Shown here in pieces: positions 17,514-25,203 of a DNA stretch of 63,126 nucleotides (positions are counted from its first letter, which is position 1; each line of letters starts with the position of its first letter). Location: NCBI RefSeq assembly GCF_015548375.1, contig NZ_JADMWW010000016.1:1-63126 (forward strand). Direction: 5' to 3'. Made by a program: the position numbers and the translations under genes. The stretch comes from Collinsella aerofaciens. GTDB lineage: Bacteria > Actinomycetota > Coriobacteriia > Coriobacteriales > Coriobacteriaceae. Below the pieces are notes generated by a model. The model searched no databases, was not told the origin of the DNA, and saw nothing but the letters and a program-made list of their open reading frames with translations.

Positions 17514-20500
17514 ATGGTTTTCGATAAAGAGGCCGCGTTCGAGGAAGCGGTCATCACCGTGCTGAAGCAGCACGGCTGGGACGACGCGGGGGGCGTGCTT
17601 CGCTATCCCACCGAGCAGGACCTCATCAACAACTGGGCGAAGATTCTATTCCAGAACAACGCCGACATAGACCGCCTGAACGGCTGCCCTCTCACCCAGG
17701 GCGAGATGGCGCAGGTCATCGAACAAATCGAAACGCTCAAGACCCCGCTCGCGCTCAACGGGTTCATCAACGGAAAGACTGTCGCCATCACGCGCGACAA
17801 CCCCGACGATGCGCTTCATCTGGGCAAGGAGGTGAGCCTGAAAATCTATGATCGTCAGGAGATTGCAGCCGGCCAGAGCCGCTACCAGATCGCTCAGCAG
17901 CCTGTCTATCCTGCGAAGAGCAAGATCTTGAACGACCGTCGCGGAGACTTGTGCCTGCTCATCAACGGCATGCCGGTCATCCATATCGAACTCAAGCGCA
18001 GCGGCATCCCCGTCAGCCAGGCCACCGGTCAGATCGAGAAGTATGCCCACGAGGGCGTGTTCACCGGGCTCTTCCGCCTGACGCAGATCTTCGTGGGGAT
18101 GACCCCCGACGAGGCGCGCTATTTCGCCAACCCCGGCACGGGCGCGTTCAACCCGAACTTCTTCTTCCACTGGGAGGACTTCAACAACGAGCCCGTCTGC
18201 GCGGGCGACAAACCCGGAACAGACGAATGGAAGCGCTTCACCTCCACGCTGCTCTCCATCCCTATGGCACACCAGCTCATCGGCTTCTATACCGTGGCGG
18301 ATAGCTCAGACGGCTGTTTGAAGGTCATGCGCAGCTACCAGTACTACGCGGCTGCTGCCATATCCGACAAGGTGCGCAGATGCAAGTGGGACGAGAGGCC
18401 CAAGAGCAGCGCCCCGGGGCGTCCTGGCGGCTATATATGGCATACCACCGGCTCCGGCAAGACCATGACGAGCTTCAAGTCGGCCCAGCTCATAGCTGAC
18501 TCACACGACGCCGACAAGGTTGTCTTCCTCATGGACCGCATCGAGCTGGGCACGCAGTCGCTCTCCGAGTACCGCGCATTCGCCGATGACGCCGATGACG
18601 TGCAGGGGACCGAGAACACGCAGGTGCTGAAGTCGAAGCTCGCGAGCGACGACCCCAAGAACCGCCTCATCGTGACCTCTATCCAGAAGATGAGCAACGT
18701 GAAGGCCGGCGAGGGCAGGATCACCCAGGCGGAACTCGACCGCCTGGCTGCCAAGCGGATTGTGTTCGTTATAGACGAGTGCCACCGCTCAACCTTCGGC
18801 GACATGCTCCAGGACATACGCCGGGCTTTCCCAAACGCGCTGTTCTTCGGTTTCACGGGCACGCCGATCCTCGACGAGAACCAGAAGAAAGGCTCCACCA
18901 CCGCCATGGTGTTCGGTGAGTGCCTGCACCGCTACAGCATCGCCGACGGCATCCGTGACGGCAATGTGCTGGGCTTCGACCCGTACATGGTGACGACCTT
19001 CGACGACCACGACGTACGCGAGGCCGTGGCCCTCGAGCAGGCTAAGGCCTCGAGCGTCGGCGAGGCCATCTCCGACGAGCGCAAGAGCAAGGTCTTCTAT
19101 CACTACATGGACCAGGCGAAGGTCCCCATGGGTCCCATGGTTGACGGCGCTGGCAACCACATCAAGGGCATTGAGGACTTCCTGACCCGCGCTCAGTACT
19201 GGCCCGATACGCCGCACCACGGCAAGGTCGTCGAGGATGTGCTGCGGCGCTTCCCTGTGCTTTCCCACGGCAACAAGTTCCACGCAATTCTGGCGACGAG
19301 TTCCATCCCCGAGGCTATTGATTACTACCGCGCCTTCAAGAGGGAGGCACCGCAGATGAAGGTGACGGCGCTCTTCGACCCAAGCATCGACAACGATGCC
19401 GGCTCCACTGTGAAGGAGGACGCTCTGGTCGAACTTATCGAGGACTACAACAAAGCATATGGCCAGGAGTTTACCATTCCCACCTGGCCCGCCATGAAGA
19501 AGGACATCTCAGCGCGCCTTTCCCATAAGAAGCCCTACGTCAACGTCGACGCCAACCGCGAGAGCCGCATCGACCTGCTCATCGTGGTGGACCAGATGCT
19601 CACGGGCTTCGACTCCAAGTGGCTCAACACGCTCTATCTCGACAAGGTCATCGACTACGAGAGCATCATCCAGGCCTTCAGCCGCACCAACCGCCTGTTC
19701 GGCCCTGACAAACCCTTCGGCACCATCCGCTATTACCGCCGTCCCCATACTATGAAGGGCTACATCGAGGCCGCGGTGAAGCTGTACTCGGGCGACCGCC
19801 CGCTCGACATGTTCGTGCAGAAGCTCCCGGACAATATCGCGCTGATGGACGCGCGCCTTCAGGAGATACTCATGGTCTTCGAGGCAGCTGGCGTAGGAGA
19901 CCTCTCCAAGCTCCCCGCATCGCAGGAAGCCAGGCGTAAGTTCGCCAAGGAGTTCGTCGAGCTCAACGAGTTCCTCGAGGCCGCGAAGGTGCAGGGCTTC
20001 ACATGGGAGCAGGACACCTATGAATTCGAGGAGGAGCCGGAAGAAGGCGAGCTGAGCGGCAAGTCCTTCTTCGTGCAGCCGGTCATCGACGAGCGGACCT
20101 ACCTCATCCTCGTGCAGCGCTACAAGGAGCTGTTCGCAGGAGGGGGCGGCCCTGGCGACGCGCCTGAAGCACCCTACGAGCTTGATGGTCATATAACTGA
20201 GATCGACACGGGGCTCATAGACAGCGACTACATGAACGCGAACTTCGAGAAGTGGCTGAAGTGCCTTGAGCAGGACGACGAGGGGCTCGCCGCCGCGCGC
20301 GAGGAGCTCCACCGATCGTTCGCGTCCCTGAGCCAGGATGACCAGCGCTTCGCCGAGCTGTTCCTTCACGACGTCGAACGAGGGGACGCCGCCCTGGAAG
20401 ACGGCATGACGCTGAGGGATTACATCACGACCTATGCACGCAGGGCGAAAAACGCTCAGGTCGAGCGAGTCGTTGAGGCGCTCGGCATAGATGGCGATCT

Positions 20501-20714
20501 TCTTGCCACCATGGCTGCGCTCGACCTGGCGGAATCGAACATTAACGAGTTCGGGCGCTTCGACGATTTGAAGGACTCGGTGGACAAAGCGCGCGCCAAG
20601 GCCTTCTTTGAGCAGAAGGAGGGCAAGACGTTTCCCCTGTTCAAGGTGAACACCCGTGCGGCGGCGCTGTTGAAGAAGTTCATCCTGGAAGGCGGCTTCG
20701 ACATCGACGAATGA
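17514..20714 (+). CDS. hsdR: Type I restriction enzyme, HsdR subunit
   Basis: The 1066-residue motor and nuclease subunit. An N-terminal PD-(D/E)XK nuclease has its E-x-K in PVIHIELKRSG (about 155-163). Two RecA-like helicase domains follow: Walker A HTTGSGKT (about 305-312), DECH in VIDECHRS (about 420), motif III FGFTGTPI. The long C-terminal helical region would bind HsdM/S. A TATAAT at 17455-17460 upstream is a likely -10. It is transcribed toward hsdMS, not with it, and its stop overlaps the next half-hsdS (ATGA). Confidence 0.93.
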   Translation: MVFDKEAAFEEAVITVLKQHGWDDAGGVLRYPTEQDLINNWAKILFQNNADIDRLNGCPLTQGEMAQVIEQIETLKTPLALNGFINGKTVAITRDNPDDALHLGKEVSLKIYDRQEIAAGQSRYQIAQQPVYPAKSKILNDRRGDLCLLINGMPVIHIELKRSGIPVSQATGQIEKYAHEGVFTGLFRLTQIFVGMTPDEARYFANPGTGAFNPNFFFHWEDFNNEPVCAGDKPGTDEWKRFTSTLLSIPMAHQLIGFYTVADSSDGCLKVMRSYQYYAAAAISDKVRRCKWDERPKSSAPGRPGGYIWHTTGSGKTMTSFKSAQLIADSHDADKVVFLMDRIELGTQSLSEYRAFADDADDVQGTENTQVLKSKLASDDPKNRLIVTSIQKMSNVKAGEGRITQAELDRLAAKRIVFVIDECHRSTFGDMLQDIRRAFPNALFFGFTGTPILDENQKKGSTTAMVFGECLHRYSIADGIRDGNVLGFDPYMVTTFDDHDVREAVALEQAKASSVGEAISDERKSKVFYHYMDQAKVPMGPMVDGAGNHIKGIEDFLTRAQYWPDTPHHGKVVEDVLRRFPVLSHGNKFHAILATSSIPEAIDYYRAFKREAPQMKVTALFDPSIDNDAGSTVKEDALVELIEDYNKAYGQEFTIPTWPAMKKDISARLSHKKPYVNVDANRESRIDLLIVVDQMLTGFDSKWLNTLYLDKVIDYESIIQAFSRTNRLFGPDKPFGTIRYYRRPHTMKGYIEAAVKLYSGDRPLDMFVQKLPDNIALMDARLQEILMVFEAAGVGDLSKLPASQEARRKFAKEFVELNEFLEAAKVQGFTWEQDTYEFEEEPEEGELSGKSFFVQPVIDERTYLILVQRYKELFAGGGGPGDAPEAPYELDGHITEIDTGLIDSDYMNANFEKWLKCLEQDDEGLAAAREELHRSFASLSQDDQRFAELFLHDVERGDAALEDGMTLRDYITTYARRAKNAQVERVVEALGIDGDLLATMAALDLAESNINEFGRFDDLKDSVDKARAKAFFEQKEGKTFPLFKVNTRAAALLKKFILEGGFDIDE

Positions 20715-21331
20715 GCGGCGATTTTGAACAGGCGAAATCGAGAGTTTGTCAATCCGAGGGGGCGTATGTGAGCGTGCGTCCCCTCGCTTCATCTTGGGAA
20801 CAGCGTAAGCTGGGAGAGCTTGGTTCTGTCGCCATGTGCAAACGCATTTTCAAAGAACAGACCACAGAGCAAGGAGATGTACCTTTCTATAAAATCGGCA
20901 CCTTCGGAGGTACTCCAGATGCCTTCATTTCGAGGGAACTTTTCGACGAGTATCAGCGGCTTTATCAGTTTCCAAAAGTCGGCGATATTCTGATTTCTGC
21001 TGCCGGAACGATTGGCAGAACCATCGTTTACCAAGGTGATCCTGCGTATTATCAAGACTCCAATATCGTGTGGCTACAACATGATGAGCGACTCGACAAC
21101 GGCTTTCTGCTCCAATTCCTTAACGGAAAAAGCTGGAGCAGCCTAGAAGGGAGTACTCTAAAAAGGCTTTACAACAAAGACCTTCTTAATGCCGAGATAG
21201 CGATCCCATCTCCTGATGAGCAACATCAAATCGGGTCGACCTTTGCGAGGCTCGACGACATTATCACCCTTCATCAGCGTGAGCCGCCTCACACGATGAA
21301 GGAGGGTAAAAATGTCGATCAGCATCAATGA
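20711..21331 (+). CDS. hsdS: Half-HsdS fused to hsdR transcript (TRD b)
   Basis: 206 residues: a 28-residue leader unlike the intact HsdS start, then WEQRKLGELG, one target-recognition domain and LITLHQR-like DIITLHQRE, then a unique tail. The ATG overlaps the hsdR stop (ATGA), so this half is probably translated. A single-domain specificity subunit could dimerise, as known for some natural and engineered half-HsdS proteins, or it may only be a rightward-oriented donor for inversion into hsdS. Bounded by sites at 20795 and 21262. Confidence 0.75.
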   Translation: MSGDFEQAKSRVCQSEGAYVSVRPLASSWEQRKLGELGSVAMCKRIFKEQTTEQGDVPFYKIGTFGGTPDAFISRELFDEYQRLYQFPKVGDILISAAGTIGRTIVYQGDPAYYQDSNIVWLQHDERLDNGFLLQFLNGKSWSSLEGSTLKRLYNKDLLNAEIAIPSPDEQHQIGSTFARLDDIITLHQREPPHTMKEGKNVDQHQ

Positions 21332-22238
21332 AGAATCGCTTTTCTGCGATTACTACTCGGAATGGATTAGCGTTTACAAAGAAGGGGCCATCCGTGAGGT
21401 CACCATGGGAAAGTACCGGCTCACGCAGTCTTGGCTTGCCAAGCTGATTCCAGACCTCAAGATAAAAGATCTCGACCGCACTTCGTACCAGCAGCTCATC
21501 AATGGTTACGCAGAGCACCACGAGCGCCAGACAACCATGGACTTTCACCATCAGCTTAAGGGAGCGATCCTTGACGCGGTTGACGAAGGACTCATCCCCC
21601 GCGACCCCACGCGCAAGGCCATCATCAAAGGGAAACAGCCGCGAGCGAAAAAGATCAAGTATCTCAACCAGTTTGAGCTTCATGCCATGCTCGGCGACCT
21701 TGATTTATCAGGCGGGCCGAGTTGGGATTGGCTTATTCTCATAGTCGCTAAAACGGGCTTGCGCTTCTCCGAGGCCCTTGGGCTTACCCCCGAAGACTTC
21801 GACTTCGCACATCAAACGCTCTCGGTGAATAAGACCTGGGATTACAAGAACGGCGGCGGATTCGTCCCCACGAAAAACGCCTCATCAGTGCGGAAGGTTC
21901 AACTCGACTGGCAACTCATCATGCAACTTTCCGGGCTACTCAAAGACCTTCCACCGACTGAGCCCATATTCGCGAAGGGAAAGGTCTATAACTCGACGGC
22001 TAACAGCGTTTTAGCGCGCCACTGCAAAAATGTTGGCGTGCCTGTCATATCCGTCCACGGGCTGCGGCATACGCATGCATCACTTTTGCTGTTTGCCGGC
22101 GTCTCCATCGCCAGCGTATCCCGAAGGCTCGGGCATGCGAGCATGACCACCACTCAGGAAACCTATCTGCATGTCATTCAGGAGCTCGAGAACAAGGACA
22201 TTGACATCGTCATGAGAGCTCTTTCGACTCTAATTTAA
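21312..22238 (+). CDS. Tyrosine recombinase of the hsdS shufflon
   Basis: 308 residues with the full catalytic set: Arg in TGLRFSEALGL (about 149), H-x-x-R in HGLRHTHASLL (about 247), His in RLGHASMTTT and Tyr in QETYLHVI (about 283). Short N-terminal core-binding domain, no AP2-like arm domain. The ATG follows AGGAGGG and overlaps the half-hsdS end by 20 nt. Recombinases in the same position (PsrA/CreX type) invert hsdS segments in streptococci and other Firmicutes; the flanking repeats here make that role very likely. Confidence 0.88.
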   Translation: MSISINEESLFCDYYSEWISVYKEGAIREVTMGKYRLTQSWLAKLIPDLKIKDLDRTSYQQLINGYAEHHERQTTMDFHHQLKGAILDAVDEGLIPRDPTRKAIIKGKQPRAKKIKYLNQFELHAMLGDLDLSGGPSWDWLILIVAKTGLRFSEALGLTPEDFDFAHQTLSVNKTWDYKNGGGFVPTKNASSVRKVQLDWQLIMQLSGLLKDLPPTEPIFAKGKVYNSTANSVLARHCKNVGVPVISVHGLRHTHASLLLFAGVSIASVSRRLGHASMTTTQETYLHVIQELENKDIDIVMRALSTLI

Positions 22239-22825
22239 CCTGTATCAGCAAACCGCGACTCACGCTGATGAAGGGTGATGAGAGAATCAAGTGCGTTCAA
22301 AGAAGCGCCTATCGCGGATTGCTCCAATGCTGTCGGGAAGCAAATTTGCGTATCCTGCAGAGCCATCTTTGAGATGGAAACGACTTTAATTCCCTGCAAC
22401 AAGGGCAATAGCTGATCATGGTACGCGGGGGCGTTCAAGTAATGGCCCAAATAACCAGATCCAAAGGGAAATTTGGGGCGCGCAGGTATTGTATGCAGGC
22501 CGGAAATAACGGGCTCATTTGGTAGTTTAACCAGTTCAACGCATTTTCCCGCAGATTCGTCTTCAGCCGTGTCGGCAAAAATAACGTCGCCTATGCGAAG
22601 CGTCGAGTTCGCGTATTTCGAAAGTATCGACTTGTCGTCGGCGAAGGGCAATTTACCCGAATCGAGCCCAAGGCAATCGCCAAACTTAATGAGAATGTCT
22701 CCATAATGGATGTTGCGAGCGCCGCCGCTTTCGGAATTTAAATCAGCACGAGATAGCGTGTTATTTTGCAGAAAGTCGAAACAGTCTCCCAACTTACGCT
22801 GTTCCCAAGCGGTTATTCGAGACAA
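22235..22825 (-). CDS. hsdS: Silent half-HsdS cassette (TRD c)
   Basis: A leftward half specificity subunit (TTWEQRKLG-type start through SLITLHQRE), bounded by site A at 22788-22807 and site B at 22262-22282. Only a TTG with no ribosome-binding site precedes it, so it is not expected to be expressed. It meets the recombinase gene tail-to-tail with a 4-bp overlap and faces cassette d head-to-head. The recognition domain is unlike the other six. Confidence 0.75.
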   Translation of the reverse strand: MSRITAWEQRKLGDCFDFLQNNTLSRADLNSESGGARNIHYGDILIKFGDCLGLDSGKLPFADDKSILSKYANSTLRIGDVIFADTAEDESAGKCVELVKLPNEPVISGLHTIPARPKFPFGSGYLGHYLNAPAYHDQLLPLLQGIKVVSISKMALQDTQICFPTALEQSAIGASLNALDSLITLHQRESRFADTG

Positions 22826-23404
22826 GAAACTTCATCTTGGGAACAGCGTAAGTTGGGAGAGGTCTTTGAAGAGTATTCTGAAAAGAACAGGGCTGATCTA
22901 CCGCCCCTTACCATTATTCAAGGCGGCGGAACTGTTTACCGTGACGAGTCAAATCGAAACCTTCAATTTGATAAGAACAGTCTTTCAAACTACAAGGCCG
23001 TCGATCCCGATGATTTCATCGTTCACCTTCGCTCATTCGAGGGAGGACTAGAGAAGGCAACATGTTGCGGTTTGATTAGTCCTGCATACCATACTTTCCA
23101 TGGTGATGGCATAGACTCTGATTTCTATTATCTTTATTTCAGATCGAAGCGATTCATTGATACAGATTTAAAACCTCATGTTTACGGAATTCGCGACGGT
23201 CGAAGTATTGATGTCGATGGAATGAAAACAATTTCCATTCCGTGGGCAACGATTAACGAGCAGAGGGCGATAGGAGGCTTTTTCAAAAGTCTCGATTCTC
23301 TCCTCACCCTTCATCAGCGTGAGTGCCAATACCATAGCTTGTGCGGGTATCTTCTTGGGAACAGCGTAAGTTGGGCAACTGTGGGACAACCTATGGCGGT
23401 TTGA
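22766..23404 (+). CDS. hsdS: Silent half-HsdS cassette (TRD d)
   Basis: A rightward half specificity subunit between site A (22838-22857) and site B (23302-23320). The open frame extends upstream through the inverted copy of site A and downstream past LLTLHQRE into site A of the next cassette, showing how tightly they are packed. No start signal. Inversion between its site A and either site A of the intact hsdS would place this domain in the expressed gene. Confidence 0.75.
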   Translation: MQKVETVSQLTLFPSGYSRQETSSWEQRKLGEVFEEYSEKNRADLPPLTIIQGGGTVYRDESNRNLQFDKNSLSNYKAVDPDDFIVHLRSFEGGLEKATCCGLISPAYHTFHGDGIDSDFYYLYFRSKRFIDTDLKPHVYGIRDGRSIDVDGMKTISIPWATINEQRAIGGFFKSLDSLLTLHQRECQYHSLCGYLLGNSVSWATVGQPMAV

Positions 23405-23871
23405 CCGGCAAAACCAAAGAGGATTTCGGTCACGGCAACGCAAGGTTCATCCCGTATACCAATGTCTTCGATAACCCACTGACGGACACGAAGCGACTCG
23501 AGGCAGTCGAAATTGATTCGAGCCAAAACCAGGTTGTGTATGGTGACGTATTCTTTACTGTGTCATCTGAAACGCCGGATGAAGTCGGAATGTCCTCTGT
23601 TTGGCTCTCTGACCAGGAAGATGTTTACCTCAACAGCTTCTGTTTTGGTTACAGGCAAGATTCAACGTTTGACCCGCATTACCTTGCTTATATGCTCAGA
23701 TCAAGTTCGGTGCGTTCCAATCTCACTCTGCTGGCTCAGGGGATCTCTAGGTTCAACATCTCCAAAAACAAGGTGATGGAGTTAAGCGTTCCTGTTCCTT
23801 CTGTGGTAGAGCAGAAGCAGCTTGGCCAATACTTTACCAAGCTCGACAATCTCATCACCCTTCATCAGTGA
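23341..23871 (+). CDS. hsdS: Silent half-HsdS cassette (TRD e)
   Basis: A rightward half specificity subunit starting at site A (23356-23375) and stopping inside site B (23851-23870), right after LITLHQ. The early stop truncates the B site by a few bases. No promoter or ribosome-binding site. A hairpin terminator follows, separating it from the end of the intact hsdS coming the other way. Confidence 0.75.
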   Translation: MRVSSWEQRKLGNCGTTYGGLTGKTKEDFGHGNARFIPYTNVFDNPLTDTKRLEAVEIDSSQNQVVYGDVFFTVSSETPDEVGMSSVWLSDQEDVYLNSFCFGYRQDSTFDPHYLAYMLRSSSVRSNLTLLAQGISRFNISKNKVMELSVPVPSVVEQKQLGQYFTKLDNLITLHQ

Positions 23872-23916
23872 CAGCTCGGCGACAATGCGAACGACAATTA
23901 TTCCTCGCAAAAACGA

Positions 23917-23953
23917 AAAACCGCCGATTCGATATAGCGAAATCGGCGGTTTT
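23917..23953. terminator. Bidirectional terminator
   Basis: AAAACCGCCGATT (23917-23929) and AATCGGCGGTTTT (23941-23953) form a perfect 13-bp stem with A/T tails on both sides. It lies between rightward cassette e and the 3' end of leftward hsdS, so it can end transcripts from both directions. Confidence 0.85.
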
Positions 23954-23987
23954 GAGACTCGAAATTAGAAGCAACTCACGATAGCTA

Positions 23988-25202
23988 TTAGACAAACATC
24001 CTATCCAACAGCGATTTCTTAGTATTTCTCAATAACTCAAGCTTACGCTGATGAAGGGTGATGAGGGAATTCAATTCTATGAAGAAGCATCCTATTTGCT
24101 TTTGTTCTTCCGTTGAGCATGGCAAAGTGATCGCAGTTTCAAAGAAATCGTCTGGCGCAATATTAAGCAGCCCGTGATTTCGCGCGCCTTCAGCAGCAAT
24201 CATCTGAACCGCACCATGCCAACGATTCGTCTCGTAATAGGTTACCAAAAAATCAGGGTCTCCTAGATCGAGCCCGAAGCAGATGTACAGCGTGGATAAG
24301 CAGCCCTTTTCATACTTGGTCAGGCGTTTAATCGCTCCCCATGGACTGTCGCCCGAAGTGCTCTTGTTGTAGGCGAACTCTCCGTTCTCCAGCAAGTAAT
24401 ACCCGCTCATATCACGGCTAGCGACTTGATTGTTGAAGTAGCCGCGCTGGTCAACAAGCCCATGCTGAGCCGAGATGGTGAGGGGGAGGTCAGACTGATT
24501 GCCCTCGTTTTTCCGGATCACCCGATGAGCAACCTCTCCCAACTTACGCTGTTCCCAAGGGTCAGTAAAACCGGCGAAGCGGATTTCCGGGAATCGCTCA
24601 CCCGGTTTGGGAAACATCTTATCAAGCATCGATTTTTTCAACTGAGCGAGCTTGTCGTACTTACGCTGATGAAGGGTGATGAGGTTGTCGAGACCCACTA
24701 GACAATCAGATATTGCTCGCTGTTCTTCGATGGTCGATGGTACTTCAGCCGTAATTTCAGCGAAACGTTCGTACCTCAGAGTTTGCGTATCCTTGGAATT
24801 GCCCTGGGAGTTGCAGAGGTATTTGTAAAGCAATTCAGGCCTCTTCAACAGGTAGCCAAAGCAAGTCGAGTCAAGCTCGACTACAGGCTTTGCAACCACA
24901 TAAGCTGGGCTTACGATACCGTTGTACCTGCTTGAACCGACCGCGCCCTGCCACATGCGCATGCTGTTGTACACGATGTCCCCAACGCGAACAATCTTAT
25001 AATTGGCAATGCTTGCGCCAGGATTGGTGTCTCTTTCGGATTCGGATGCCGGATAGATACCGTTGGCTACGCTAACCGACAGGATTTCTTCGGTTGAGGA
25101 GCGCTCATCGCTTTCGACAAACAGCTCCCCCAACTTACGCTGTTCCCAAGGGTCAGTAAAACCGGCGAAGCGTATCTCAGGTACATTGGTCTTTTCCGCC
25201 AT
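23988..25202 (-). CDS. hsdS: Type I restriction enzyme, HsdS subunit (expressed)
   Basis: 404 residues, the only complete specificity subunit here. Two target-recognition domains are each framed by IRFAGFTDPWEQRKLGE and LITLHQRK; the helical spacers KLAQLKKSMLDKMF and ELLRNTKKSLLDRMF are the conserved regions. The start at 25202 follows GGGAGGTGA and lies 1 nt after the hsdM stop. A longer reading from 25310 is not supported. First domain = cassette g (site A 25129, B 24663), second = cassette f (A 24538, B 24045). Both are exchangeable with five other halves. Confidence 0.92.
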   Translation of the reverse strand: MAEKTNVPEIRFAGFTDPWEQRKLGELFVESDERSSTEEILSVSVANGIYPASESERDTNPGASIANYKIVRVGDIVYNSMRMWQGAVGSSRYNGIVSPAYVVAKPVVELDSTCFGYLLKRPELLYKYLCNSQGNSKDTQTLRYERFAEITAEVPSTIEEQRAISDCLVGLDNLITLHQRKYDKLAQLKKSMLDKMFPKPGERFPEIRFAGFTDPWEQRKLGEVAHRVIRKNEGNQSDLPLTISAQHGLVDQRGYFNNQVASRDMSGYYLLENGEFAYNKSTSGDSPWGAIKRLTKYEKGCLSTLYICFGLDLGDPDFLVTYYETNRWHGAVQMIAAEGARNHGLLNIAPDDFFETAITLPCSTEEQKQIGCFFIELNSLITLHQRKLELLRNTKKSLLDRMFV

Positions 25203-25203
25203 A

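Larger units (their letters stand above)
16914..24684. repeat. Shufflon site B (LITLHQR), seven copies
   Basis: The approximately 20-bp repeat ACGCTGATGAAGGGTGATGA and its complement encode LITLHQR at the end of each HsdS target-recognition domain. Copies reading like the intact hsdS (leftward): 16914-16935, 22262-22282, 24045-24066, 24663-24684. Opposite copies: 21262-21280, 23302-23320, 23851-23870. Copy 23851 ends slightly short and copy 21262 has one early mismatch. Near-identity at DNA level across otherwise unrelated domains points to recombination rather than protein constraint. Confidence 0.85.
17416..25148. repeat. Shufflon site A (WEQRKLG), seven copies
   Basis: The 20-bp sequence TGGGAACAGCGTAAGTTGGG encodes WEQRKLG at the start of each half-HsdS. 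Rightward copies: 20795-20814 (one mismatch), 22838-22857, 23356-23375. Leftward copies: 17416-17435, 22788-22807, 24538-24557, 25129-25148. Two copies (22788 and 22838) face each other across 30 bp. The two copies in the intact hsdS extend to about 42 identical bases. These are the likely crossover sites of the adjacent recombinase. Confidence 0.87.
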
